DNA of 64,000 bases from Nitrospiraceae bacterium (GCA_009692155.1 SHZW01000001.1:1-64000), one strand, 5' to 3'. Numbered from the stretch's first letter, positions 1 through 13,020 are shown. The notes: generated by a model from the letters alone, not told the origin. Made by a program: numbers and translations.

Positions 1-94
1 GACAATTGCTACGGGCGGAGCATAGACTGCCCTGCGAATGTCGTCAAGCCTGCCCGCTTGCGGGAATGCTCGAAATGTGTGAATATTTTGCCGG

Positions 95-169
95 GCTGGC
101 GTAGCTCAATGGCAGAGCAGCGGTTTTGTAAACCGCAGGTTGGAGGTTCAATTCCTCTCGCCAGCTCCA
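95..169 (+). tRNA. tRNA-Thr (anticodon TGT), CCA encoded
   Basis: GCTGGCG...CGCCAGC acceptor pair, D-arm GCTCAATGGCAGAGC, anticodon stem GCGGTtttgtaaACCGC, T-loop GGTTCAATTCC, TCCA end. Confidence 0.96.
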
Positions 170-356
170 TACCAACCTTCGGTTGAACCGCCCGCTTCGA
201 TCAAATGCGGGCGGATAGTTACTTTGCCTCAAGTAGGCTTAGATTCCCCTCCGCACTTCGTGAGTACGCCGGTTATTCCGATTGACTTCCCCTCCAGGAT
301 GCTTATTCCTCATCCCAAGTACTCACAAAGCTTAGTTACAAGAAATACCAGCGAGC

Positions 357-2960
<2,604 letters not shown>

Positions 2961-2967
2961 GCGGCGA

Positions 2968-3393
2968 CTACCCGATCGCGACCGCCCCTCCCTTGACGTC
3001 GGTATTTCCCCCGCTCATCCGTCGCTTGTCGACCTTCCACTCGATCAGGGAAATATCCATGGTATGTCCCTTGGTGGTGATGAAGCTGGCCTGCTTGACC
3101 ACGACATGGTTGGGCGCCTGCATTTCGACGTGAAGCACCACCCTGCCGGACTCCGTGTGCGTCAGCTTCAAGCCTGTCGGTGTTCTGGCTAGGTCCAGCG
3201 ACCGCCGTTCATTGAACTGCAAGGTGCTCTCCACCATCTTCGACGTCACCCGTCCCACCTCATCGAACGTAATGAAGTTGACCATGGGCGGGCCTTCCGG
3301 TTTTCGGAGCGTCACGGTCAATTGAGGAACGCCCTCGACCTCGACCGTTCCGTCGGTATTGCGGTAGACGTTCGAACCGATTTCCATGTCCAT
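2968..3393 (-). CDS. conserved hypothetical protein
   Basis: 141 aa intact ORF convergent with clpB; no family recognised. Confidence 0.6.
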   Translation of the reverse strand: MDMEIGSNVYRNTDGTVEVEGVPQLTVTLRKPEGPPMVNFITFDEVGRVTSKMVESTLQFNERRSLDLARTPTGLKLTHTESGRVVLHVEMQAPNHVVVKQASFITTKGHTMDISLIEWKVDKRRMSGGNTDVKGGAVAIG

Positions 3394-3421
3394 AAATCGT
3401 GCTAACCTCCAGAGCGTCCGA

Positions 3422-3634
3422 CTACGGTTTCTTGATGCGGTTAAAAATCAGCGCGATGCATCCGGCCAGCAATCCCCCGCCGGCGATGGCCATGAGCAAT
3501 TCCGCCAGTTTGACTTCCCACAGCGGTCCCTGCGCCTGCAGCACCTCGCGGATACCCCCCTGGAGCATGATGACCGATAACGCCATTGTCGATCCGACGA
3601 TGAACCACCAGGCAAAGATTCTAAACGATCCCAT
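3422..3634 (-). CDS. small membrane protein (two predicted TM helices)
   Basis: 70 aa, hydrophobic segments WWFIVGSTMALSVIML and LLMAIAGGGLLAGCIALIF. Confidence 0.55.
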   Translation of the reverse strand: MGSFRIFAWWFIVGSTMALSVIMLQGGIREVLQAQGPLWEVKLAELLMAIAGGGLLAGCIALIFNRIKKP

Positions 3635-3646
3635 GTGTCTGCTCTT

Positions 3647-5176
3647 TCACGGCAGGCCGCCCTGCCGGTCGAGACTGCGGTATTGAATGGCTTCCGCGAC
3701 GTGCGTGGACTCTATGGAGCCAGAGTCTGCCAGATCAGCGATGGTGCGTGCAACCCGCAGGATACGCCCGTAGGCCCGGGCCGATAATTCCAGGCGGGTC
3801 ATGGCCTGTTCCAGCAGATCTTTCGCAGACGCGCCGACGGCACAATACTTCTTGATGTGGCGCGGTTTCAATTGGGCATTGCAGAAGAGCCGTTCATGCC
3901 GGTAGCGGGCGGTTTGGCGCTCTCGCGCAGCGATCACTCTGGCCCGGATGGCGGCGGATGACTCCTGCCTGCCCTCCCCTCCCAGCTCGTGCACGGGTAC
4001 CGGAGGCACGTCGAGGTGGATGTCCAGCCGGTCCAGCAGCGGCCCGGACAGACGCGCGCGATAGCGGCGCACCTGCTGTGGCGTGCATCGGCATTCCCAC
4101 GTGCGGTCTCCATAATAGCCGCAGGGACATGGGTTCGTTGCCGCGACGAGCATGAACCGGGCTGGATAACGGATCGACGCGCTGGCACGGGTGACTATCA
4201 CGGTACCGTCTTCCAACGGCTGGCGCAGACCTTCCAGGACATGGCGCTTGAACTCCAGGATTTCATCCAGAAACAGGACCCCGTGATGCGCCAGCGACAC
4301 TTCGCCCGGACGTGGGAACGCTCCGCCACCCACCAGGCCGGCATCAGAAATTCCATGGTGGGGCGCGCGAAAGGGACGAGTCGTGAGCACGGGAGTGCCG
4401 CTCACCAGTAACCCGGCAACACTGTGCACGCGGGTAGCATCAATTGCCTCTTCAGGTTCCATCGGGGGAAGAATGCCGGGCAGACGCCGCGCCAGCATGG
4501 TTTTCCCTGCTCCCGGTGGACCGATCATCAGCACATTGTGCCCTCCCGCTGCTGCAACCTCAATGGCGCGCTTGGCGTGCTCCTGCCCTTTGACATCGTT
4601 GAAATCTTCGTCATCCATCACGGACGCCGTAAATGCGCGCTGCCGATCCACCGTGAAAGCCTGAATGGGACAGGCCACGCGCAAAAACTCGACCGCTTCC
4701 GTCAAGGTGCGTACTGGATAGGCTTGGACGCCTTCAACAATCGCTGCTTCCGCCACGTTCTCAGCCGGCACAAGCAACGGATGAGCCTTCTGGCAGGCGA
4801 CCCCGATCGACAAGGCTCCGGTGATTGGTTTGACTCTGCCATCCAGCGATAACTCTCCCACCATCACATAATCCTTCACCGATTCGGCCGGCAGCACATC
4901 CTGGGCAACCAGGATGCCGATGGCAATGGCCAAATCCAGTCCGGAGCCTTCCTTCTTGAGATCGGCAGGCGCGAGATTCACGGTAATTTTTTTGACCGGG
5001 AAGCCGAAGCCGGTATTCTTCAGTGCGGCACGGACCCGGTCCCGGCTTTCTCGCACCGTCGCATCGGGCAGACCAACGATGGAGAACTGCGGCAGGCCAC
5101 CGCTGATATCCACTTCCACCTCGACCCGGTGGGCGTCAAGACCGACGACTGCTGCACTCAGCACTTTGGCTAACAC
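3647..5176 (-). CDS. YifB/ComM family Mg chelatase-like AAA ATPase
   Basis: GPPGAGKTMLARRLPGILPP, NPCPCGYYGD motifs; GTG start at 5176 preceded by AAGGAG is preferred over the ORF-track ATG at 5269, which lies inside a terminator hairpin. Confidence 0.95.
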   Translation of the reverse strand: MLAKVLSAAVVGLDAHRVEVEVDISGGLPQFSIVGLPDATVRESRDRVRAALKNTGFGFPVKKITVNLAPADLKKEGSGLDLAIAIGILVAQDVLPAESVKDYVMVGELSLDGRVKPITGALSIGVACQKAHPLLVPAENVAEAAIVEGVQAYPVRTLTEAVEFLRVACPIQAFTVDRQRAFTASVMDDEDFNDVKGQEHAKRAIEVAAAGGHNVLMIGPPGAGKTMLARRLPGILPPMEPEEAIDATRVHSVAGLLVSGTPVLTTRPFRAPHHGISDAGLVGGGAFPRPGEVSLAHHGVLFLDEILEFKRHVLEGLRQPLEDGTVIVTRASASIRYPARFMLVAATNPCPCGYYGDRTWECRCTPQQVRRYRARLSGPLLDRLDIHLDVPPVPVHELGGEGRQESSAAIRARVIAARERQTARYRHERLFCNAQLKPRHIKKYCAVGASAKDLLEQAMTRLELSARAYGRILRVARTIADLADSGSIESTHVAEAIQYRSLDRQGGLP

Positions 5177-5245
5177 AAAGGACTCCTTATTATTGGTGGA
5201 ACGGATTATAGTGGGACGACCGAAGACTTTCAAGACGGCAGGACA

Positions 5246-5287
5246 AACAAAAAAGGTCTCCTGATTCATTCTTGAATCAGGAGACCT
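5246..5287 (-). terminator. Rho-independent terminator downstream of the coiled-coil ORF
   Basis: Minus strand AGGTCTCCTGATTCA-AGAA-TGAATCAGGAGACCT followed by TTTTTGTTTGT; 15 bp perfect stem. Confidence 0.9.
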
Positions 5288-5305
5288 ATCTTACCTACGC
5301 AAACG

Positions 5306-5947
5306 TTAACGCTTCTTCGTGCCGAATCTCTCTTCGTCCACGAATTGGCGGTCTCTCAGATTATTCCTTCTGTTGGCATACTCGCGTTCGTGGTCATGCC
5401 GCTCAGCCAACCGGTGCCTTCTGTTGATATTCTCGTGCTCGTTCTGGAATCGCCCAAATCGTCGCTGGTACTCGTGCTCATCGCCAATCCTGGCGATCCT
5501 GCGCACGATATCATCCTCCACGGCAGCCTGCTGTGCCAGCTTCACCCTCGATTCAGCTTCAGCGATCTTCTCGTTAATCTGCCTTCGCGCCTCTTCCAAT
5601 TCAGCCTGAGTGGCATTGTCATTTCGCAGTTTGGTGAGGTATTGATCGCCAGTCCTTGAAACCCGTTGCACATACTTATCCCCGGACCGGTCCACCTTAG
5701 TAGACTCCCGGACCTGTGCACGGATGATTCGAGCTTCCTGGATCAGCCCAGCCTTGGCAATTTTCGCCTGTTCAATTGAATTCGCTCGTTTCACTTCTGC
5801 TTCCCGGATTGCAGCGGCACGCGCAAGGGCGGCTTCGAGCTTGGCCTTGGCTTTGGCCAGATCATCGGTGTCCCCTTCATCTATCTTCCTCAGCTCCTTC
5901 TCATAGTCCCTCTGCGCTTTCGCAATGCGCTCGGTTTCCTCTTTCAA
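5306..5947 (-). CDS. charged coiled-coil protein
   Basis: 213 aa, rich in E/K/R/A heptads; frame is open about 35 nt further upstream with no ATG. Confidence 0.55.
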   Translation of the reverse strand: MKEETERIAKAQRDYEKELRKIDEGDTDDLAKAKAKLEAALARAAAIREAEVKRANSIEQAKIAKAGLIQEARIIRAQVRESTKVDRSGDKYVQRVSRTGDQYLTKLRNDNATQAELEEARRQINEKIAEAESRVKLAQQAAVEDDIVRRIARIGDEHEYQRRFGRFQNEHENINRRHRLAERHDHEREYANRRNNLRDRQFVDEERFGTKKR

Positions 5948-6125
5948 GGCAGCCTGAATTTTCTTCTGCTCCTCGGCGTCAGCACTAGGTTACGCGGCAG
6001 ACGCTCCCATTCATTGGGGAAGATTTCTTAAGCTTACTAGCCTGTTGTGCTAGAATCTGCCCGCAATAAGACATACTCACGAGTCCGCGCGACATCAGCT
6101 GCGCGGCGAACGGAAAAGGACACTT

Positions 6126-7022
6126 ATGGAGATCGGGTTCATTGGATTGGGCAAGATGGGAATGAACATGGTCACGCGCCTCCAGCGTGACAAGCATCGG
6201 GTCATCGCCTATGACCGCACGGCTGACTTGGTAAAACAGGCCGAAAGCCAGGGCTGCGTGGGCGCCTCCTCTCTCGCCGATGTGGTGTCAAAACTCAAAG
6301 CTCCGCGTGCCGTCTGGATCATGGTCCCCTCCGGCGCCCCGACGGAAGAAACGGTCACCGCTGTCGCCACGCTGCTCCAGAAAGGCGATACGATCATTGA
6401 CGGTGGGAACACCCGATTTATCGACGATGTGCGCCGGGCCGCCGAGCTCAAAAAGAAAGGGATCGAATATGTGGATGCCGGCACAAGCGGCGGCATCTGG
6501 GGGCTGAAGCTCGGCTATTGCCTGATGGTCGGCGGCGAAAAAGAGCCGGTCAAACGCTTGGAGTCCATTTTCAAAACGTTGGCCCCGGAGGACGGCTGGG
6601 CGCACATGGGTGGCCATGGGGCCGGGCACTACGTCAAAATGGTGCACAACGGCATCGAGTACAGCATGATGCAGGGCTACGCGGAAGGATTCGAGTTGAT
6701 GGCAAAGAGCGAGTACAAACTCGACCTGGCAAAAATCGCCGACCTATGGATGCATGGCAGCGTGGTGCGCTCCTGGCTCCTCGAACTGGCCGCCGACGCG
6801 CTGACTCAGGACCCGCGTCTCGACAAGCTCAAGGGCTACGTGCAAGACTCCGGCGAAGGCCGCTGGATGATTGCGGATGCCATTGATAAGGACGTGCCGG
6901 TACCCACTCTGACCACAGCCCTGTTCACGCGATTCCGTTCGCGCCAGGAAGAATCGTTCGCGGAAAAAATGCTTGCGGCATTGAGAAACGCCTTCGGCGG
7001 ACATTCCGTCCGAAAACGCTGA
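6126..7022 (+). CDS. gnd: 6-phosphogluconate dehydrogenase (decarboxylating, short form)
   Basis: GFIGLGKMGMNM Rossmann motif, VDAGTSGGIWGL, GHGAGHYVKMVHNGIEY. Confidence 0.97.
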   Translation: MEIGFIGLGKMGMNMVTRLQRDKHRVIAYDRTADLVKQAESQGCVGASSLADVVSKLKAPRAVWIMVPSGAPTEETVTAVATLLQKGDTIIDGGNTRFIDDVRRAAELKKKGIEYVDAGTSGGIWGLKLGYCLMVGGEKEPVKRLESIFKTLAPEDGWAHMGGHGAGHYVKMVHNGIEYSMMQGYAEGFELMAKSEYKLDLAKIADLWMHGSVVRSWLLELAADALTQDPRLDKLKGYVQDSGEGRWMIADAIDKDVPVPTLTTALFTRFRSRQEESFAEKMLAALRNAFGGHSVRKR

Positions 7023-7047
7023 TGCCATCGGGCATGGAGACCATTCG

Positions 7048-8562
7048 ATGAGCCAAGCCGGACCTGGATCGTCCGCCGAGCCCTGCACACTGGTGATCTT
7101 CGGGGGATCTGGCGACCTGGCCAAGCGCAAGCTTGTCCCTGCAGTCTACAATCTGCTCCTCGACGGAGTGCTCCCTCCCAACTATGCCATCCTCGGACTC
7201 GGGCGAAAGCCGCTTAGCGACGAGGAGTTCCGCGCCAGTTCGCGCGACGGCATCACCAAGTACTCGCGGCAAAAACTGTCGAATGAGAAGTGGACGGATT
7301 TCGAGCGGCGCCTCTTCTACCTGTCCAGCAGCATTGATGAACCGCAGAGCTATCACGACATCAAAACCCGCTGCGAGAAGATCGAAGCCGAACTGAAGCT
7401 GCCTGGCAACCGCATCTTTTACCTGGCCATTCCGCCCACCTCCTTTGCGCCGGCCTGCGAAGGCCTGAAACAGGCCGGACTGATCCAGCCAATAGGCAAT
7501 AAGGCTCCTTTCTCGCGAGTCATCGTGGAGAAGCCGATCGGCCACGATCTGGCTTCTGCCTGCGAAATCAACAGCACCGTCGGGCGGGTCTTTCACGAAT
7601 CCCAAGTCTTCCGCATCGACCATTACCTCGGGAAGGAAACCGTCCAGAACCTCCTGGTGATTCGTTTCGCCAACAGCATCTTTGAACCGATTTGGAACCA
7701 CAAGTACATCGACCACGTGCAAATCACGGTCAGCGAGGCCGAAGGGGTCGGAACCCGTGCCACCTACTATGAAGAAGCCGGTGCTTTGCGGGACATGGTC
7801 CAGAACCACATCCTCCAGCTCATGTGCCTGATTGCCATGGAGCCCCCCTACTCGCTCGACCCCGACGTCGTGCGAAATGCACGCATCGACGTCCTGCGCT
7901 GCTTGCAGCCGATCGCCGGGAAAGACATCGAAAAATTCGTCGTGCGGGCGCAATACTCAAACGGGAAAATTCACGGCACAGAAGTGCCTGGCTATCGACA
8001 CGAAGCGGGCGTCCGCCCGGACTCGACGGTCGAAACCTACGTGGCACTCAAGCTGTTCGTCGAAAACTGGCGGTGGGCGGGCGTACCGTTCTATCTGAGA
8101 ACCGGCAAGGCCATGACAAAGCGGGCCAGTGAGATCGCGGTTCAGTTCAAGGACATTCCGCAGATCCTGTTCAACGTCAACCCGACCGCGCCTCAAGCCC
8201 CGAACGTGCTCACGCTGCGCATCCAGCCGGAAGAGGGACTTTCGCTTCGAATCATGTCCAAGCAACCGGGGTCGCGCACGCAGACGCATCCGGTCGAGAT
8301 GCACTTCAAATACGGCGACGTGTTCGGCGCTCCCTCTCCAGAAGCCTATGAGCGACTGTTGCTGGACGTCATGGCCGGCGACGCCTCATTGTTCATGCGA
8401 CGCGATGCCGTCGAAGCGTCCTGGGCATGGGTCACGGGCATTCTCGATGGGTGGAACGCGCATGGCACCAAATGGCTGCCCGAATATCCGGCAGGAAGCG
8501 CGGGACCAGTCGAGGCGGACCGCTTGATTCAGAATGACGGGCGCGCCTGGCGTGTTCTCTAG
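7048..8562 (+). CDS. zwf: glucose-6-phosphate 1-dehydrogenase
   Basis: FGGSGDLAKRKL, RIDHYLGKE catalytic motif, 504 aa. Confidence 0.98.
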   Translation: MSQAGPGSSAEPCTLVIFGGSGDLAKRKLVPAVYNLLLDGVLPPNYAILGLGRKPLSDEEFRASSRDGITKYSRQKLSNEKWTDFERRLFYLSSSIDEPQSYHDIKTRCEKIEAELKLPGNRIFYLAIPPTSFAPACEGLKQAGLIQPIGNKAPFSRVIVEKPIGHDLASACEINSTVGRVFHESQVFRIDHYLGKETVQNLLVIRFANSIFEPIWNHKYIDHVQITVSEAEGVGTRATYYEEAGALRDMVQNHILQLMCLIAMEPPYSLDPDVVRNARIDVLRCLQPIAGKDIEKFVVRAQYSNGKIHGTEVPGYRHEAGVRPDSTVETYVALKLFVENWRWAGVPFYLRTGKAMTKRASEIAVQFKDIPQILFNVNPTAPQAPNVLTLRIQPEEGLSLRIMSKQPGSRTQTHPVEMHFKYGDVFGAPSPEAYERLLLDVMAGDASLFMRRDAVEASWAWVTGILDGWNAHGTKWLPEYPAGSAGPVEADRLIQNDGRAWRVL

Positions 8563-8903
8563 CTCGTTTCGGGCAGCGCGAGTTGCTTCAAAATCGCATC
8601 TTTCTTCCCAAGCCCGCCGACAAACCGCTCGAACCGACCGTTCCGATACAACGCTAACGCCGGCAGCGCTGAGACTTCAAGCTCGGCCGGAATTTGGAAG
8701 TTCTCCTGGACGTTCATCGCAAGAATCAGCAGCCGGCCGTTTGTTTCGGCTTGTAGCAGCTCAAGCTCGTTCAACAGCGTCCGACACCCTCCGCACCCCG
8801 GCTGCCAGAATTCCACCAGCACCGGCATCCCAACCCGTTCGATCACCTGATCGAACTCCCGGTCGGTCACTGCGCGAATCATCGTGCAGCGCCCCTGCTC
8901 CAT
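8559..8903 (-). CDS. thioredoxin-like protein
   Basis: VEFWQPGCGGCRTLLNEL active-site-like CGGC, cis-Pro region SALPALALY. Confidence 0.85.
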   Translation of the reverse strand: MEQGRCTMIRAVTDREFDQVIERVGMPVLVEFWQPGCGGCRTLLNELELLQAETNGRLLILAMNVQENFQIPAELEVSALPALALYRNGRFERFVGGLGKKDAILKQLALPETS

Positions 8904-9544
8904 TCATTGCGACTGAACACCTCCGCATAGAGCAGTTCCGCAAGACGGCGATACCCTTCCGTCGTCAGATGCAGCCCATCATTTGAATAGGGCTCGGCCA
9001 AGAGCCCGCTACCCTGTTCCTGTGTTGCAGTAAAGAAGTCGACGCAGGAAAGTTTTTTTTCCAGACAGATCTGCCGAATCATCTCGTTCAGCTCCCGGCG
9101 ACGCTGAATGTGTCCCTCCAGCCACAACCGGCCCTCCCCTTCTCCGACATCCCCCGCAATACGGATCGAGGGTACCGTCACGGCGACCGGACGCACCTGT
9201 TCAGCCAGAGCCATGTCGTACATCGCAATCAGATTGCGCAGGATCTCAGCCGGCGCAGCCTGCCAGCCCAGATCGTTCGTGCCTCCCAAAATGACGACGC
9301 TCGCCGGCTTCAGCGCAATGACGTCGCGGGAAAACCTTGCAACCATTTCCCTGGTTAATTCTCCGCATAGGCCGCTCACGGCAACGGTGGCGCAGGCGCC
9401 AAGACGCTCCTGCAGAAACGCACCGTAGGGTGTTTCGCGAAGTTGCGGCCAGTCCGGTGTGGGAGATTGGTAGCCTGCGGTGAGGCTATCGCCGAAACAG
9501 ACGATCAGTGGAACTGCTGAAGGCCGAGACGCATGAGGACTCAT
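8879..9544 (-). CDS. SGNH/GDSL family hydrolase (TesA/arylesterase-like)
   Basis: CFGDSLTAGY block I, GGTNDLG block III, SNDGLHLT block V. Confidence 0.9.
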   Translation of the reverse strand: MSPHASRPSAVPLIVCFGDSLTAGYQSPTPDWPQLRETPYGAFLQERLGACATVAVSGLCGELTREMVARFSRDVIALKPASVVILGGTNDLGWQAAPAEILRNLIAMYDMALAEQVRPVAVTVPSIRIAGDVGEGEGRLWLEGHIQRRRELNEMIRQICLEKKLSCVDFFTATQEQGSGLLAEPYSNDGLHLTTEGYRRLAELLYAEVFSRNEWSRGAAR

Positions 9545-9564
9545 GCCACTGCGCGATCGACTCG

Positions 9565-9966
9565 TTACCGCCGCGCTTCAGCCGGCGGCCAGTCCATCTC
9601 GATCTGGCGCCCGCAATAGAAGCAGGAGAGCCGATATTTGGCCCGGCGGCGAGGATTTGGGAGCGAGGTAAACACGACCGGCGTGCCGTCAAACGGACAG
9701 CTCGGTTGCTGGTGCATGAGATGTTCGTCGGCCATTACGAGAAGCGCGGCGTCGTCCCACGGAGGAATCAACTGCTCCCGCCCGGTCAACCGGGTCTGCC
9801 ACCCGCATTGCTGGCACCGCGCTTCAAAGACTTTAACCCGGTCACGAACCTGCGACAGATCGTGCACCTCCACGGAGCCGGCACACCCTGCCGTTGCGCA
9901 ATGAATCGGCTCATGTTGCAACGCATGGACGAACTGCTGATGCATCAGGGACTGGTCCGACGTCAT
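9565..9966 (-). CDS. hypothetical Cys-rich protein with CxxC pairs
   Basis: 133 aa; CQQCGW, CFYCGR pairs. Confidence 0.55.
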   Translation of the reverse strand: MTSDQSLMHQQFVHALQHEPIHCATAGCAGSVEVHDLSQVRDRVKVFEARCQQCGWQTRLTGREQLIPPWDDAALLVMADEHLMHQQPSCPFDGTPVVFTSLPNPRRRAKYRLSCFYCGRQIEMDWPPAEARR

Positions 9967-9974
9967 CGGTCACC

Positions 9975-11168
9975 TCACGAATCGAACGATAAAATCAACG
10001 AGAGCAGGAACAATTGCTGACCAGCCGTGAGACCCGGCACGCCAGGACTCACGTCACCGCCATTAAAAAATCCGCCGCCTGCGCCGGTGGATTCATCGAA
10101 CCGGTGTTCCAGACGGAACAACGTCGTCGTCTTTGCCAGGGCCAGCTTATACTCCACCGTTGATGTGATGGCCTTGACGAACTGCTCGTTGCCGGTCCAG
10201 CGTCCGTTCCGGTCCCAGTAAAACTCCGGCCTCACAGCCAGACTCCACGGCCCCGACACATTCCACCGGGTAAACAGCGCGCCACCCATCACGAACGCGC
10301 GTGGATCGCCTAGGCGGCCGGCAATGTTTTCGGTACCAATATCATACGAGAGCGCAACCGACACCTCCTCGCCTTTCCATTCGGCGGTGCTGCTCAGATA
10401 CGTCCGCCAGAATTTCAGGTCGGCATCGGTCTGGTCAGGACCGGCATAAAAGGTTTCCGTCAGTGTGAACCGCGATGTCGGCTTCCATGCGCCCTGGACA
10501 CCGTAGCTGGGCTGGTTGTTCGGATGGGCTAGATGATAGTAGCTATTGATTGCAAACAGCGTCGCCGTAAACTCATCGCTGACCGGATAACTGGCCTTGG
10601 CGCCGAACATCATATACGGCGTATTGTCGGCGATCCATGAGCGGGTGTAATTGCTGTTATCCCTGGCATAGAGAGATTCATAGCCGATGAGGCTGTTAAA
10701 CAGCCCCGCTGTCACCGTCAATCCCTTGCCCAACGGCGCCAGATACGACACGTTGGCGCGATGCACGTGACGGAGCGTATCGGCGCCCGCTACCTCTTTT
10801 TCTCCCTTCAGAAACGCGAAGTCCTTGGAGTCGTAGCCACCCTGCAGACCCAGCTCCATGCCCCAGTGCGATTCCGCCGAGAGATCCTTGCGGACATAGA
10901 CCACAGCCATGTTTGGTGCCAGCTCGTTGTGACGGCGGACCGTCGTCCGGCTTCGCCATAGGTGATTTTCAGGAAAATTGAAGTTGATCGTATAGCTGAG
11001 ATCAACAAAGCCGCCGTAGTGCCAGTCGCTCACACCTTTCGCCTCAGCGGCGACGGGTGGGACCTCCCCGGCATAGGCCGGCATGATGCTCGCCAAGAGC
11101 ATCATGCACCACCCGATCAGGTGTACGCGGACGATATAAAACCGGTGCACGCGTCCTCCGATTTTCAA
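9975..11168 (-). CDS. outer-membrane beta-barrel protein (porin-like)
   Basis: Signal peptide, alternating amphipathic strands, HYGGFVDLSYTINFNFPENHLWRSR N-terminus, ends in aromatic/hydrophobic strand. Confidence 0.8.
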   Translation of the reverse strand: MKIGGRVHRFYIVRVHLIGWCMMLLASIMPAYAGEVPPVAAEAKGVSDWHYGGFVDLSYTINFNFPENHLWRSRTTVRRHNELAPNMAVVYVRKDLSAESHWGMELGLQGGYDSKDFAFLKGEKEVAGADTLRHVHRANVSYLAPLGKGLTVTAGLFNSLIGYESLYARDNSNYTRSWIADNTPYMMFGAKASYPVSDEFTATLFAINSYYHLAHPNNQPSYGVQGAWKPTSRFTLTETFYAGPDQTDADLKFWRTYLSSTAEWKGEEVSVALSYDIGTENIAGRLGDPRAFVMGGALFTRWNVSGPWSLAVRPEFYWDRNGRWTGNEQFVKAITSTVEYKLALAKTTTLFRLEHRFDESTGAGGGFFNGGDVSPGVPGLTAGQQLFLLSLILSFDS

Positions 11169-11332
11169 TCACCACCAGTTGGCGGGATATAGCGGCGCTG
11201 GTCGCAGAATGTCAAGGCAAAGCCGCATCTCAATAACCTTGACACACGCTATCACAACCGCTATCCTCGCGCGTTTGCTCGTGCCCATGTGACAGTAGTA
11301 GCCGACCCAAGAAGCAGAAAGGAGACTCACTC

Positions 11333-11887
11333 ATGACACGTTCGTATGCGCGGCTGATCCTCTCCGCGGTGCTCGCGGCAGGAGGATTGACCCTCGGAGC
11401 GGTTTCAGCCGGCCACGCCGCCGACGCCTTCAAAATGGGTGTCGTGGATCCGCAAGCGGTGCTGGAAAAATCGAAGGCCGGCCGCCGTGCCCTCGACGGC
11501 CTCAAAGACTATGCCGCGTCCAGGCAAAAACTCCTCGTTAAGGACGAAGACGAACTGAAGACGCTGGAAAAGCAGGTCAAGGAACAAGAGAGCGGACTCT
11601 CCGAGGCCAAAAAGCGCGACCTGCAGGGGCAGTTCAGGACGAAAATTCAAGACTACCAAAAACGCGTCCAGGACTTTAATCAGGAGCTGGCCGTCAAGCA
11701 AAAAGAGCTCGTGGACGAGTACATGAAGAAAATTCATGTCGCCACCAAAGCCGTCGCCGAAAAGAACGGCGTCGCACTTGTGGTGGACAAGGGCAGCGAC
11801 GCAACCATCAAAATCGTGATCTACAACAAAGACACCATCGATCTGACGGAACAGGTCCTCAAGGAATTCGACAAACTCAACAAATGA
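11333..11887 (+). CDS. OmpH/Skp family periplasmic chaperone-like protein
   Basis: Signal peptide, KMGVVDPQAVLEKSKAGR..., central coiled coil, about 185 aa. Confidence 0.88.
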   Translation: MTRSYARLILSAVLAAGGLTLGAVSAGHAADAFKMGVVDPQAVLEKSKAGRRALDGLKDYAASRQKLLVKDEDELKTLEKQVKEQESGLSEAKKRDLQGQFRTKIQDYQKRVQDFNQELAVKQKELVDEYMKKIHVATKAVAEKNGVALVVDKGSDATIKIVIYNKDTIDLTEQVLKEFDKLNK

Positions 11888-11910
11888 TATCCACTGCTCG
11901 AGGAGGATGC

Positions 11911-13020
11911 ATGAGACCGATAGTGACCCCTCCCTTTGCACACACATGCGCGTTCATGGTTTGCCTGGCCCTGCTGGGAGCAGGAACTGCCCAGGCCGAA
12001 GACTATACACCGATTCCCGGGCTGTCCGGGAAAGACCGGGCCATTCTTGCCGCCAACATGGCCAACCAGGGTCAGTGTCACAACGCCATGGTTGAAGTGG
12101 CGGAAGCGATGAAGGCTCTGCCTGATGATGAAATGCTGATCCGGGTCAAAGGAATCTGCGAAACGGAAATGGGACGCCCCGGAAGCAAGGAAACCATCAT
12201 GAAGTGGCTCAAGCTGGCGCCCCAGTCGCACCCTGAGCGTGGCAAGATGCTGGCGCTCCTCGCCAAAACGCAGGCCGCAAGCGAGATCCCGATGGAATGG
12301 GTGGCGGTTCCTGCCGGCAAATTTGAAATGGGCGCTGAAGGCAGTCCTGCGGAGGCCGATGAAGGGCCGAAGCACAAAGTCTCTGTGCACGCCTTCCTGA
12401 TCGGCAAGCATGAGGTGACCAACGCCCAGTACCATGCCTTCGTCAAAGCGACCGGCCACCGCTTACCGGAAAACGACGGCGATCCAACAAAATTCAGCAT
12501 CTGGAAAGGCGATACCCCTTTGGAGAGCGCGGCGGAATTACCGGCTATCAACGTGAGCTGGGACGATGCCGCTGCCTTTTGCAAATGGGAAAATTCCCGG
12601 CTGCCGACCGAGGCGGAATGGGAAAAAGCGGCTCGTGGTACGGATGGCCGAATCTATCCATGGGGCAACGAACCTCCTTCTGGAAACCGGGCGAACTATA
12701 GTTTCGACCCTGTGTCCCTGTGGGACGGCCCTGCCTCGCTGGCCAAGAAAGACCAATATGAGTTTGGACGGAGCCCCTATGGTGCTTTCGAGATGGCCGG
12801 GAATGTCTGGGAATGGACTCAGGATTGGTACGATGAAAATTATTACAAGAGCAGCCCGGCGGAAAACCCGACTGGACCGACAAATGGCGAAGCCCGCGTC
12901 ATCCGGGGCGGATCGTGGCGGGAGATAGCCGATGTGCTGAGAGCAGCCAACCGCAACAAGCATACCCCAGCGGCACGCCGGGTCTATATCGGCATTCGTT
13001 GCGCGAAGGATGCAAAATAA
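11911..13020 (+). CDS. SUMF1/formylglycine-generating-enzyme-like domain protein, secreted
   Basis: EWVAVPAGKFEMGAEG, HEVTNAQYHAFV, LPTEAEWEKAARG, GNVWEWTQDWYD, RVIRGGSW; ATG at 11911 after AGGAGG. Confidence 0.92.
   Translation: MRPIVTPPFAHTCAFMVCLALLGAGTAQAEDYTPIPGLSGKDRAILAANMANQGQCHNAMVEVAEAMKALPDDEMLIRVKGICETEMGRPGSKETIMKWLKLAPQSHPERGKMLALLAKTQAASEIPMEWVAVPAGKFEMGAEGSPAEADEGPKHKVSVHAFLIGKHEVTNAQYHAFVKATGHRLPENDGDPTKFSIWKGDTPLESAAELPAINVSWDDAAAFCKWENSRLPTEAEWEKAARGTDGRIYPWGNEPPSGNRANYSFDPVSLWDGPASLAKKDQYEFGRSPYGAFEMAGNVWEWTQDWYDENYYKSSPAENPTGPTNGEARVIRGGSWREIADVLRAANRNKHTPAARRVYIGIRCAKDAK

Noticed and set aside
189-216. Anti-tRNA trailer for tRNA-Thr
   Set aside because: Only 7-nt complementarities (AGGTTGG, GGTTCAA) plus an ordinary CCGCCCGC/GCGGGCGG hairpin; too short to separate from chance.
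6925-7953. 342-aa minus-strand ORF antisense to gnd/zwf
   Set aside because: Opposes confident zwf coding sequence; no recognisable domain.
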